This document shows positions 37,699-45,396 of a stretch of 45,396 nucleotides of DNA, one piece after another. Each line of letters starts with the position of its first letter. Position 1 is the stretch's first letter. This stretch comes from Parendozoicomonas verongulae. Its GTDB lineage: Bacteria; Pseudomonadota; Gammaproteobacteria; Pseudomonadales; Endozoicomonadaceae. The notes under the pieces were generated by a model. It had not been told where the DNA came from. It made no database searches and was given only the letters and a program-made list of their open reading frames with translations. The stretch covers positions 1 through 45,396 of the forward strand of contig NZ_SMME01000848.1 in the NCBI RefSeq assembly GCF_009711465.1, in the 5' to 3' direction. The position numbers and the translations under genes were made by a program.

Positions 37699-39429
37699 TC
37701 ACCAAAGGTGATAAAACCGCTGCTTATCCGGATACGGAAACACATCCAGGTAATCACCATTGGCAACATGTTTTTGAATGCCTTTCCAATAATCTGCATC
37801 CAGAAGATCCGGGTGCAGTTGTTTGAGTAGCTTTCTCACCCTCGGCAAGGTGGTAACAAAGGTGCTCAACTCCTCGGGAAATACATCGTTAGGGGCAACG
37901 GAGTACCAGGGCTCGGCAGACATCTCATCTTCGTAAGTGCGCGGTGGCGGAATCTTTCTGAAGTTCATTTCGGTCATATATTGCACTTCGTCGTAGTCAT
38001 AAAACACCACTCGCCGGTTGTTGGTCACACCAAAGTTTTTCAGCAACATATCTCCGGGGAAGATATTCACACCAATCATTTCCTTGAGAGCCTGGCCATA
38101 TTCGCCAATGACCTCTTCGGTTTCTTCCGATGTGGCTTTTTCCAGATAGAGATTTAAAGGCGTCATTCGCCGTTCTATATACAGGTGTTTAATGACGACA
38201 GTATCGTCTTCGATATCAAACGAGCCAGGGATGGTTGCCTCAAGCTGGGTTAGCAGTTTATCGGGGAAGCGGGATTTGGGGAGCACCACATCTTTGTATT
38301 CGTGGGTGTCTGCCATGCGGCCGATGCGGTCGTGTTTTTTAACAAGCTGGTAACGCTCCAGCACGGTTTGGCGGCTGAAGTTTTTGCTGGGAGCAAACTT
38401 GTCTTTGATGATTTTAAAGACGTAGGGGAACGATGGCAGAGTGAACACTTCCATCACCATACCTTTCACGCCGGGTGCCACTATAAATTGATCGTCAGAT
38501 TCATCCAGATGGGTGAGCAGTTCGCGATAGAACTCTGTTTTCCCTTGCTTATGAAAACCTATAGCACTGTAAAGCTCGGCAATGGTTTTGTTGGGCAGCA
38601 GGGTTTGCAAAAAACGAACAAGGGCGGAAGGTGTCTGAGTTTCCACCATAAAATAAGCGCGGGCAAAGCCGAAAAGGATGGAGAGTTGGCGTGAGGCTGT
38701 GAGTAGTACATCAATAAATAAGCCGCCTTTGGGGTGGTGCAAAACCGGAATAATGAAAGGCTGAATACCGGTTAGCGACACCACCCGACCGATAATATAA
38801 GCAGATTTGTTGCGGAAGAATGGCGATTTCAAAATATCAAAGCGCATGCGATAAGGTTGATGATGTGTGTGGGAGGCCTGTTTAAAGAAGGCTTTCTGTA
38901 AAAGCTTGATATCCCTATCAAGATTTACAAACGCAACGCCGGGGTGAAGGTCTCTTATGATCTCCTTAACCGTTTCCCCAATACCGTCATCGTTATACTC
39001 CACGGGGAAATAGCTTTTATAGGCTGTATCCATAGCCACGGGGATACGGTCCTGCAGGGTGGATTCCACAAAAATAAACTGGTTGTTGTAATACTGACGG
39101 TGGAACAGGTTGCAGAACACAGAGTTGTAGAAGGTTTCAGCCAACTCCGCCTGAGGATGGAAGATGAGATATTTCAGGTAAAACCCTTTCACTGCATGCC
39201 ACAGCTCTGGCTGGAGTTTATCGCCTTCCAGAAGCTGCCGAACTTCGGTAACCGACTCCCGAACACGGGTGTCGTAGTAGGAGATACGGTCGGCCGATGC
39301 CTGGCTGATGGCAGACCAGTTCTGGTTCTGGTAGTGATTTTTTACGGAAGTGGTGATGTCCTGAAACAGGCGATAGTGACGACGGAAGCCGTTTAATATT
39401 ACCTTGGCGATCTTTCTTGGGTTCTTCAT
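37699..39429 (-). CDS. aceK: Isocitrate dehydrogenase kinase/phosphatase
   Basis: AceK phosphorylates and dephosphorylates isocitrate dehydrogenase, directing carbon to the glyoxylate shunt. The 576 residues match the family (578 in E. coli). The ATP-binding block APGVKGMVMEVFTLPSFPYVFKIIKDKF is intact, followed by the kinase-like C-terminal domain with GDMLLKNFGVTNNRRVVFYDYDE, which supplies the metal-binding residues. It stands alone here, without aceA or aceB in the window. The ribosome binding site is weak. Confidence 0.97.
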   Translation of the reverse strand: MKNPRKIAKVILNGFRRHYRLFQDITTSVKNHYQNQNWSAISQASADRISYYDTRVRESVTEVRQLLEGDKLQPELWHAVKGFYLKYLIFHPQAELAETFYNSVFCNLFHRQYYNNQFIFVESTLQDRIPVAMDTAYKSYFPVEYNDDGIGETVKEIIRDLHPGVAFVNLDRDIKLLQKAFFKQASHTHHQPYRMRFDILKSPFFRNKSAYIIGRVVSLTGIQPFIIPVLHHPKGGLFIDVLLTASRQLSILFGFARAYFMVETQTPSALVRFLQTLLPNKTIAELYSAIGFHKQGKTEFYRELLTHLDESDDQFIVAPGVKGMVMEVFTLPSFPYVFKIIKDKFAPSKNFSRQTVLERYQLVKKHDRIGRMADTHEYKDVVLPKSRFPDKLLTQLEATIPGSFDIEDDTVVIKHLYIERRMTPLNLYLEKATSEETEEVIGEYGQALKEMIGVNIFPGDMLLKNFGVTNNRRVVFYDYDEVQYMTEMNFRKIPPPRTYEDEMSAEPWYSVAPNDVFPEELSTFVTTLPRVRKLLKQLHPDLLDADYWKGIQKHVANGDYLDVFPYPDKQRFYHLW

Positions 39430-39464
39430 TACGTGAACTTTTTATTCTTAGGTGCCTGTTTTTG

Positions 39465-39483
39465 CAATGGTCCGGGTACTTAG
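39465..39483 (+). repeat. Solo copy of the end of a MITE-like repeat
   Basis: CAATGGTCCGGGTACTTAG is identical to the right end (43934-43952) of the 164-base element near 43.9 kb. No matching left end is obvious here, so this is probably a truncated copy upstream of aceK. The remaining gap up to 39705 holds the first direct repeat and no other clear signal. Confidence 0.6.
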
Positions 39484-39525
39484 TAGCAACACTTTAACAG
39501 CAATTCCCGCTAAATGATTAATGTT

Positions 39526-39560
39526 CAGTAGTCCCAAGCCTTCCAGAGGAGTGAATTTTC
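39526..39560 (+). repeat. Left imperfect direct repeat flanking the RING/TRAF gene
   Basis: The 35-base stretch starting CAGTAGTCCCAAGCC matches 41331-41365 at 31 of 35 positions in the same orientation. The two copies bracket the RING/TRAF gene closely. It could be a recombination footprint, a duplicated regulatory segment or remains of a mobile unit. Confidence 0.65.
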
Positions 39561-39705
39561 ACAGGCTACCCACTGTGCCAGGTTCCTCGGAAAGACCCTT
39601 CGGGTGCCCCTGACGACCTTGTTAGGAAAGCCTGCATACCGAGAACTCAACCTGCCTGAAAATGTCCTATCCCCTATAAACAGATACATCAGGGAAAGTC
39701 AGGTT

Positions 39706-41307
39706 ATGCAATCACAAATACATCATTCAACAGTATCCATTAACGATACTCTCTGGGGAGTGCCCAAAGCAGTCTCTGGATGTACAGTCTGCAAGAATGA
39801 CGCAGCTAGCGTAATAATTTGTGAAGAGGGGCATAAAATCTGCGCGACCTGTTTTGAAGAGGATTTCGACAAGCTCAGCACATGCCCTGAGTGCCGTGCA
39901 AAGCTGGCAGACAGGGATATAGCCAGATATACCAAAAAAGGAGGGCTCTTAACCCTCAACAATACCCGCTTTTACTGTATGAGTGAAAAGTGTGGGTGGT
40001 CTGGAGGCTACAACGAGTTGGAGGCTCACAAGAAACTCTGTTCACAAAAGCTTTTAGATTGTGATTATGGCTGTGGTGAGAGAACATCAGGCCAGGAACT
40101 TGATAGACATAAACAACAATGTAGAAAACGCCCCTATAAGGAAGGGAACCTTGCCGCGGATTATGAAACGGTTATGGAAGCCAAGCGACTTAGAGACGAG
40201 TGCCTCAAGGTAGAAGGCGATCCATCAACCACTCAAAGCAACCCAGAGTTAACTGGTCGCTTGGTCAGGCTCTACCCTCTGGTTCTTAACGCCGCTTTGA
40301 AGGAAGGCTCTAAAGCAAGTCAGCCGACGTCGCTATCTGTAACAAACATCCCATGCCACTCCCCATGTGGTTTTATAGCCAGCAATCTCAGCGAGCTTTC
40401 TTCTCATTTCTCTGATTGTCCCTATATATCCCTTCCGTGCCGCCACTGCACATTATTAGTAGAAAGGAGAGATCTATCCGACCATGAAGAGCGGTGTGAC
40501 CGGCGCCCGGTGAGTTGTACTTACTGTGAGAGTTCCCTGCTACAGGGAGAAATGACGCAGCATTTTCAGGACTGTATCAGTTATCCGGTAAACTGCGTGT
40601 TATGCAACAATGATCTGGCTCGGTCAACGCTCAAGGAGCACCAGGCGACCGCGTGCCCACAAAGATCTGTAGAATGCGATCGCTGCTTTGAAGCAACCAC
40701 CGCTGCAGAGCTGGACACACATAAACAGGGTTGCCAATTCATGCAAAAGATTATTCTACCAGCCAGCTCTGCCAATGCCGCCGTCACTCTGGTGCCCCAG
40801 CCCAACTCTACAGGCCCTGTCTATCAACCAGAAGACTGCTCAGGTGATTCGTCCGTTATCTATCTTGCTCTTCCACATAAAAAATTTCAGGACGTTATGC
40901 GTCGTAAAAAAAGAGATGGGGATGAAAGAGCCAACACATCATTCTTCCATAGTCGTTATGAGATCACGTGTACGTACGCCGAATCCCCCAGTAACATAAC
41001 CTCCTTTGTCAATTATCATAACATATGGCGGTTGGGGATTGAGCAACCTGACGAGACACGAAAACATCGTTTCGTGTGGACAAATATGGACGTTTTAGAC
41101 ACACAAAATCAGAAAGTAGCCCATCTGGTGCAGTACTATCCTGCTTCGGGTAGTGAGGGGGGAGTAAAAATATGTATCGGCAGTAATTTTAACCATTCCG
41201 TAGGCCACCTGAAAACGATTGACGAGCAAGAGGCAAAAGTTCTGTCTCACGAATTCCCTTCTGATCTTATGCTGATTCGGATTCGACACGATAAAAATAA
41301 AAAATGA
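39706..41307 (+). CDS. Eukaryote-like RING finger protein with TRAF-type zinc fingers
   Basis: This 533-residue protein (counted from ATG 39706) begins with a full C3HC4 RING: Cys26, Cys29, Cys39, His43, Cys46, Cys49, Cys60 and Cys63. Such rings bind E2 ubiquitin-conjugating enzymes. Next come Cys/His-rich modules (CxxC...HxxxC) typical of TRAF-type zinc fingers: one set at about 88-140 and a run of four or five at about 230-345. The last ~170 residues are beta-rich; NIWRLGIEQ could be a diverged MATH/TRAF-C domain, which I cannot confirm. Bacteria lack ubiquitin, so a host-directed E3-like effector is inferred. The start is uncertain: the frame is open to GTG 39604 (567 residues), and neither start has a good ribosome binding site. 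No signal peptide. Flanked by direct repeats. Confidence 0.88.
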   Translation: MQSQIHHSTVSINDTLWGVPKAVSGCTVCKNDAASVIICEEGHKICATCFEEDFDKLSTCPECRAKLADRDIARYTKKGGLLTLNNTRFYCMSEKCGWSGGYNELEAHKKLCSQKLLDCDYGCGERTSGQELDRHKQQCRKRPYKEGNLAADYETVMEAKRLRDECLKVEGDPSTTQSNPELTGRLVRLYPLVLNAALKEGSKASQPTSLSVTNIPCHSPCGFIASNLSELSSHFSDCPYISLPCRHCTLLVERRDLSDHEERCDRRPVSCTYCESSLLQGEMTQHFQDCISYPVNCVLCNNDLARSTLKEHQATACPQRSVECDRCFEATTAAELDTHKQGCQFMQKIILPASSANAAVTLVPQPNSTGPVYQPEDCSGDSSVIYLALPHKKFQDVMRRKKRDGDERANTSFFHSRYEITCTYAESPSNITSFVNYHNIWRLGIEQPDETRKHRFVWTNMDVLDTQNQKVAHLVQYYPASGSEGGVKICIGSNFNHSVGHLKTIDEQEAKVLSHEFPSDLMLIRIRHDKNKK

Positions 41308-41330
41308 TGATGTTAACCAACGCGTTCTAG

Positions 41331-41365
41331 CAGTAGTACCAAGCCTTCCAAAGGAATGAATATTC
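41331..41365 (+). repeat. Right imperfect direct repeat flanking the RING/TRAF gene
   Basis: This copy starts CAGTAGTACCAAGCC, 24 bases after the RING/TRAF stop, and matches 39526-39560 at 31 of 35 bases. The rest of the gap to 41499 shows no coding frame or strong terminator. Confidence 0.65.
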
Positions 41366-41499
41366 GGTGAAATCGTAAACTTTCAGCTACTTTTTATCAC
41401 TCTCACCCGGGTATGTCTCCACTATCCCGGACACACGCCTCAACCACTGTGACGATAAAATCTCCCTGCAACCAGTTTTCCAAGTGTGTTGGAGAGCAC

Positions 41500-42426
41500 T
41501 TAGTGTAGATTTCTGGCAGCTGCCTCAATGATACTTCTTAGCCATCGGTGGGCTGGGTCATCGTGGTTACGTTCATGCCAGTACAGTACGTAGCAGATTG
41601 GTTTAAGGGTGAAGGGAATAGGCAGTGAAACAACATCAAAGTGTTTCAGGGCATAGTCCGCCCAGAGACTGGGAGGGGAAATAGCCAGATCAGTGTTCTC
41701 ACACATTCCGGTAGCACTGTAAAAATCTTCCACGGACACCGCAACATTTCTGGAAAGATTTTTTATAGACAACGCCTTGTCAATCTCAAGCCAGTGACTG
41801 TTAATCTTGCCAATACCTATATGCTTTAACTCCAGCCATCGGTCTATACACCATTCCTGCTCCAGGCAGGGGTGATGCTTGCGTACCTGACAGACTAAGG
41901 TATCGGTATACAGTATTTTGCTATACATCCCCGCGATTTTTTCCTGTCCGAAGTCCGTATCTCCGGGCAGAAGTACCATATCCAGCTTGCCGGAGACCAG
42001 GTCAGCAATATTGTTCTTAGATAGGTTTCTGACTCCAATTTTCACTTGGGGAGCCTCCAGGTTGATCGCCGACATTGTGTGTTGAAACAACAGTAAAAAA
42101 GCGGTTTCAGGGAAGGCAATATGAAAATTCCGCTCACAGGCCGACGGGATAAACTGCTTTGGCTGAATAACCTGCCATAACCCCTGCATAATGGGTGTCA
42201 GCTCTTCCTTTAACTGCATCGCCCGAATAGTGGGCACCAGTCCGTGAGGTGTTCGGGTAAACAGGGGGTCGTCCAGTAACTCACGAAGTTGAGACAAGCT
42301 TTTACTGACAGCAGACTGGCTCAGGCAGAGGTGCTGCGCCGTTCGACTGACGCTTTGTTCCTCCAGCAAAGCTTGAAGGCAGACCAGAAGCTTTAAGTTG
42401 ACTCGGGATAATTCCAATAATGACAT
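41500..42426 (-). CDS. LysR-family transcriptional regulator
   Basis: The 308-residue protein has the LysR N-terminal winged helix (residues ~8-66: NLKLLVCLQALLEEQSVSRTAQHLCLSQSAVSKSLSQLRELLDDPLFTRTPHGLVPT) and a periplasmic-binding-like effector domain. The pattern is closest to the NodD/LeuO-type subgroup. It is divergent from a Bcr/CflA-type transporter gene with 111 bases between the starts, so it probably controls that gene. The inducer is unknown. The ribosome binding site is weak. Confidence 0.92.
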   Translation of the reverse strand: MSLLELSRVNLKLLVCLQALLEEQSVSRTAQHLCLSQSAVSKSLSQLRELLDDPLFTRTPHGLVPTIRAMQLKEELTPIMQGLWQVIQPKQFIPSACERNFHIAFPETAFLLLFQHTMSAINLEAPQVKIGVRNLSKNNIADLVSGKLDMVLLPGDTDFGQEKIAGMYSKILYTDTLVCQVRKHHPCLEQEWCIDRWLELKHIGIGKINSHWLEIDKALSIKNLSRNVAVSVEDFYSATGMCENTDLAISPPSLWADYALKHFDVVSLPIPFTLKPICYVLYWHERNHDDPAHRWLRSIIEAAARNLH

Positions 42427-42435
42427 CTTCGATAT

Positions 42436-42527
42436 TCAGATATTACTGAGAGTGAAACAGGAAGTGAAAAACCATCACTTTTACTCATAAGCCAGCGATC
42501 TCATAATGGCATTATTCTAATATCTGA
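42436..42527. promoter_or_regulatory. Divergent lysR/transporter control region
   Basis: TCAGATATTA at 42436-42445 is a perfect inverted repeat of TAATATCTGA at 42518-42527. The left site is part of a local dyad TCAG-N6-CTGA. Paired symmetric sites near both start codons fit binding of the LysR regulator, whose sites often show T-N11-A dyads. Confidence 0.5.
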
Positions 42528-42537
42528 GGATAGCTTT

Positions 42538-43743
42538 TTGCTCGCGTCACAACGTTCTGCCCTGCCAGTGATTTTTTTGATGGTTATTTTTGGCCCACTG
42601 GCGATTGATATATACCTTCCATCATTACCTGAGATGGTTCAGGTTTTCCATGTTGATGAAGCAACCATGCAGTTTACCGTCAGTCTGTTCATGATGGTTT
42701 TAGGTGTTGCTCAACTGATTGCCGGCCCTTTGTCTGATAAATTTGGCCGCCGGGCCAGTGCTGTAGTTGGCCTTGTCTTTTATATTGCAGGAAGCCTTCT
42801 GGGAGCCAGCTCTGAACAGCTGTTCACTCTGTACCTGGCCAGAGTTCTGCAGGCCTTCGGTGCAGCCTGTTGTTCTGTGACCGCGTTTGCGTGGATACGG
42901 GATAACTTCGATGCCATGGAGTCCGGTAAACTGATCAGCTATATGGGCGGTATTGTTGGTGCTGTACCTGCACTTGCGCCCGTGATTGGTGGTGTTCTGG
43001 CCGTTCAGTGGGGGTGGACCTCAAGTTTCTTCTTTATGGCTATGTTCGCTGTCGTGATGTTGGTTGGTGTTCTGGTGCGTCTGGCGCCCAAGGCTCAGAC
43101 CCAAAGTACTGACATCAGTACAGCTCCCCAGAACAACACCAGAAAAAACCTGGCTGAAATCTTCACCAATCGGCAATACCTGACTTATTGCCTGGCAGGA
43201 ACTCTGACGATGGGTGGCATTCTATGTTATGTGTCCATGGCTCCGATTGTGGCCATGAGTCTGGGGGGACTGGGAGAGTTTGGCTTCTCCTTAGTGTTTG
43301 GTGTTCTTGGGGTTCTTCAGTTGCTGGCCAGTATCATAGCTCCCCGTATCGTCAATCTGATCGGCCGCGAACAGACTATTCTGGTTGGTATTGCTTTGGC
43401 TTTGATTGCTGCCGCCGGGATTATGCTGGTTCCAGCCAGCAACCCATTGCTGTTCTTCATTCCGGCTGCTGTGGCTGGTATCGGTTTCAACTTTATCTAC
43501 GGTACAGCTTTTGGCCTGACGCTGGAGCATTTTAAGCACTGTGCAGGTCTGGCTGCATCCATTGATGGTTGTGTCCGCACGTCGATTGGTGGGCTGCTGG
43601 TTGCTCTTGTCAAACTTTTGGATTTAGGGGTATTTGAGGCTACGGCACTGATGTTTGCATTGCTGGCTATTCCGTTTGTTCTGATTATCGCCAGCATGAT
43701 GCGCAATAAGAATGCACGTCCAGCCGTTGAATTATCATTATAA
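42538..43743 (+). CDS. Bcr/CflA-type drug efflux transporter (MFS, DHA1)
   Basis: The 401-residue inner-membrane protein has about 12 hydrophobic helices. DIYLPSLPEM in helix 1 is the signature of the Bcr/CflA proton-driven drug exporters, and GPLSDKFGRRAS is the MFS motif A loop. The start is TTG at 42538, supported by GAGGA about eight bases upstream; no ATG fits the first helix. It is transcribed away from the LysR gene. Substrates could be bicyclomycin-like compounds, sulfonamides or peptides; the sequence does not say. Confidence 0.92.
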   Translation: MLASQRSALPVIFLMVIFGPLAIDIYLPSLPEMVQVFHVDEATMQFTVSLFMMVLGVAQLIAGPLSDKFGRRASAVVGLVFYIAGSLLGASSEQLFTLYLARVLQAFGAACCSVTAFAWIRDNFDAMESGKLISYMGGIVGAVPALAPVIGGVLAVQWGWTSSFFFMAMFAVVMLVGVLVRLAPKAQTQSTDISTAPQNNTRKNLAEIFTNRQYLTYCLAGTLTMGGILCYVSMAPIVAMSLGGLGEFGFSLVFGVLGVLQLLASIIAPRIVNLIGREQTILVGIALALIAAAGIMLVPASNPLLFFIPAAVAGIGFNFIYGTAFGLTLEHFKHCAGLAASIDGCVRTSIGGLLVALVKLLDLGVFEATALMFALLAIPFVLIIASMMRNKNARPAVELSL

Positions 43744-43787
43744 ACTCTCCCTGTCGCCTGCTCATCTCTCTGGTCAATCAGGCATAA

Positions 43788-43951
43788 TAAGTACCCTGAC
43801 TATTGGTTTCGCATAGTCTGGCGGCGTCTTTTTCCGCCCTTGCTGCGTCACAGCTCTGGTCACGTTGCGGGCTACGCTCCCGACGTTGTTCCTTGAAGAG
43901 CGAAAAAATTCACTCGCCACCATTATGCGAAAACAATGGTCCGGGTACTTA
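43788..43951. repeat. MITE-like element with 28-base terminal inverted repeats
   Basis: The left arm (43788-43815, starting TAAGTACCCTGACTATTG) is complementary to the right arm (43924-43951, ending GGTCCGGGTACTTA) at 25 of 28 positions. The 108-base centre has no coding frame of its own and contains GC-rich short palindromes. Size, inverted ends and lack of a gene fit a non-autonomous mobile element. The right end is repeated at 39465-39483. Confidence 0.65.
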
Positions 43952-43990
43952 GCCTTGTAAACCATGACAGTGTGAAAGGGAATCGCTGCA

Positions 43991-44887
43991 TTGAGTGAGA
44001 TGTTAAATAAATACATTGGTGCCCACGTAAGCGCAGCTGGCGGTGTTGAGAACGCTCCGGTGAATGCTTACAAGCTGGGCGCCAGTGCTTTTGCTCTGTT
44101 CACCAAAAATCAGCGGCAGTGGAAGGCAAAACCGCTGACCGATAAAAGTATCAAGCTGTTCAAAGAGCGTTGTGAGACGTACGGCTTTAAACCGGAACAG
44201 ATTCTTCCCCACGATAGCTACCTGATAAATCTCGGCCATCCGGAAGAAGAAGGTTTACAAAAGTCTCGCGATGCGTTTGTTGAAGAGATGGAACGCTGCA
44301 TGCAGCTGGGTCTGGATCGCCTTAATTTTCACCCCGGCAGCCATCTTCGTAAGATCAGTGAGGAGGAGTGTGCCGAGCGTGTGGCGGAGTCTATTAATCT
44401 TGCCCTTGATCGCACCGAGGGTGTGATTGCTGTTATCGAGAATACTGCAGGACAAGGCAGCAATATGGGGTGGAGCTTCGAGCATCTGGCTATGATAATT
44501 GACGGTGTGCACGACAAAAGCCGTGTGGGTGTCTGTCTGGATACCTGTCACACTTTTGCAGCAGGTTATGATCTGCGCACTAAAGAAGCCTGCGAGAAGA
44601 CATTTGCAGAATTTGAAAAACGAGTGGGCTTCCGGTATCTCAAAGGTATGCACCTTAATGATTCCAAAGGTGAACTGAATTCACGGAAAGACCGCCACCA
44701 TAGTCTGGGAGCAGGGGAAATTGGTTGGGAGTGCTTTCGCACCATCATGCAGGATGATCGCTTTAATGGTGTTCCTATGGTACTTGAGACAATCGATGAA
44801 ACAATCTGGCCTGATGAGATTCAAGCACTGCGCCGGCTAGCCCTCAGGAATGCCCCTTTAAGTGCCCAAACCATTGCTTTGGCATAA
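43991..44887 (+). CDS. nfo: Endonuclease IV (AP endonuclease Nfo)
   Basis: Nfo cuts DNA 5' to abasic sites and removes 3' blocking groups. The TIM-barrel zinc enzyme has [50 protein letters not shown] and [27 protein letters not shown], together covering the three-zinc ligand set. The length is 298 residues (285 in E. coli). I keep the TTG at 43991 because AAGGGA lies nine bases before it; ATG 44000 is the alternative and has only GAGTGAG abutting it. Confidence 0.95.
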   Translation: MSEMLNKYIGAHVSAAGGVENAPVNAYKLGASAFALFTKNQRQWKAKPLTDKSIKLFKERCETYGFKPEQILPHDSYLINLGHPEEEGLQKSRDAFVEEMERCMQLGLDRLNFHPGSHLRKISEEECAERVAESINLALDRTEGVIAVIENTAGQGSNMGWSFEHLAMIIDGVHDKSRVGVCLDTCHTFAAGYDLRTKEACEKTFAEFEKRVGFRYLKGMHLNDSKGELNSRKDRHHSLGAGEIGWECFRTIMQDDRFNGVPMVLETIDETIWPDEIQALRRLALRNAPLSAQTIALA

Positions 44888-45016
44888 TGCATAGCCACGT
44901 CGATCCTGAACAGAACTTGGTAACCAGAGCGTTAGTGAAGATAACCACCGGTTGAATTATTGAAATATCGCGGACTCCAATGTGTGAAAAATTAAGTTTT
45001 AATACAAGGAGTCTCC

Positions 45017-45396
45017 ATGAATTCATCTCAATCCAGCCGGTCAAGTACACCTCACAGTTTAATGAGAGCAAGCAGCGCGCCTCCAGCAATAACTATGCCT
45101 GTCACAGCTCAGAGTGCAAATCTCCCCTCTCTGGCAGGATATTCTGTTAGTCCCACAGTGAATATGCCTCTGCTAATGCCTTTAGGAGCCTATGGGTATG
45201 GACATCAATATGGAATGACTCCCACCGGAGCGGGGCTTGGCACTCCTAATATAGTACCCAATGTTTCACCTATTCTGACTCCAGTTATTCTTCCTGGTCC
45301 GCTTAGCTCTACTAGTACGGCACCTAGTGTCTCATCTCACCCAACTCCAGAGTTTTGTCCTGGCTGGTTTGGCCCTTCCGGTATGATGCCCGGTGT
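45017..45396 (+). CDS. 5' part of a Pro/Ser/Thr-rich low-complexity protein, cut by window end
   Basis: AAGGAG at 45006-45011 lies five bases before ATG 45017, and the frame stays open to the window end (126 codons). The product starts MNSSQSSRSSTPHSLMRASS and is rich in Ser, Pro, Thr, Gly and Met, with no signal peptide or recognisable domain. Disordered Ser/Pro-rich N-termini are common in secreted effectors, but nothing more can be said without the rest of the gene. The 129 bases between nfo and this gene show no other feature. Confidence 0.7.
   Translation, partial: MNSSQSSRSSTPHSLMRASSAPPAITMPVTAQSANLPSLAGYSVSPTVNMPLLMPLGAYGYGHQYGMTPTGAGLGTPNIVPNVSPILTPVILPGPLSSTSTAPSVSSHPTPEFCPGWFGPSGMMPG

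Noticed and set aside
43774..44016. 80-codon minus-strand frame across the MITE-like element
   Set aside because: It crosses the inverted repeats and overlaps the nfo start; explained by the repeat sequence.

Overview
The window looks like the replication-origin side of a gammaproteobacterial chromosome. It opens with dnaA-dnaN-recF-gyrB on the plus strand. The housekeeping genes that follow (lptA/plsC, gmhB, glyS, glyQ, trkA, rsmB, fmt, def, a LysM protein, dprA, tsaC, hemF, aroE) keep the order I recall from the origin region of Pseudomonas. Mid-range base composition, a RING/TRAF zinc-finger protein of eukaryotic type and several large genes I cannot place suggest a host-associated marine lineage such as Endozoicomonas or a relative. 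That genus-level guess is inference from memory, not from a search.

Layout. 1-7.4 kb: replication initiation, sliding clamp, RecF, gyrase B and GmhA, with two parS-like palindromes inside recF and two perfect DnaA boxes just after gyrB. 7.5-9.9 kb: two tandem paralogous membrane proteins of unknown function. 9.9-14.4 kb (minus strand): the glyQ-glyS-gmhB-acyltransferase cluster. 14.5-18.3 kb: an accessory patch with a HigBA module, a gene remnant, a decayed IS4-family element and a second RelE/HigB-type toxin-antitoxin pair. 18.1-24.4 kb (minus strand): def-fmt-rsmB-trkA-trkH. 24.6-26.8 kb: a 726-residue unknown protein inserted between def and the LysM gene. 26.9-34.0 kb (plus strand): LysM protein, dprA, tsaC, a secreted EEP-family phosphohydrolase, hemF, aroE, a tandem-RAM protein and a YiiX-like hydrolase. 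34-39.4 kb: a crotonase, a Tsx/OmpK channel facing a UshA-type nucleotidase lipoprotein, and aceK. 39.5-45.4 kb: the RING/TRAF protein between imperfect direct repeats, a divergent LysR/Bcr-type transporter pair, a MITE-like element, nfo and the start of a Pro/Ser/Thr-rich protein cut by the window edge.

How the parts work together. The left end handles replication initiation and probably ParB-based origin segregation. GmhA and GmhB are two steps of ADP-heptose synthesis for LPS, and the acyltransferase beside gmhB makes phospholipid. TrkA and TrkH form a potassium uptake system; RsmB, Fmt, Def, TsaC and GlyQS all serve translation. The Tsx-like channel and the periplasmic nucleotidase probably scavenge nucleotides together. 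The less ordinary content is the RING/TRAF protein with its flanking repeats, the tandem paralogs at 7.5-9.9 kb, the 726-residue protein, and the toxin-antitoxin/IS patch. No gene-free stretch exceeds 300 bases outside the IS ends; the longest (34809-35074 and 39430-39705) are described below.
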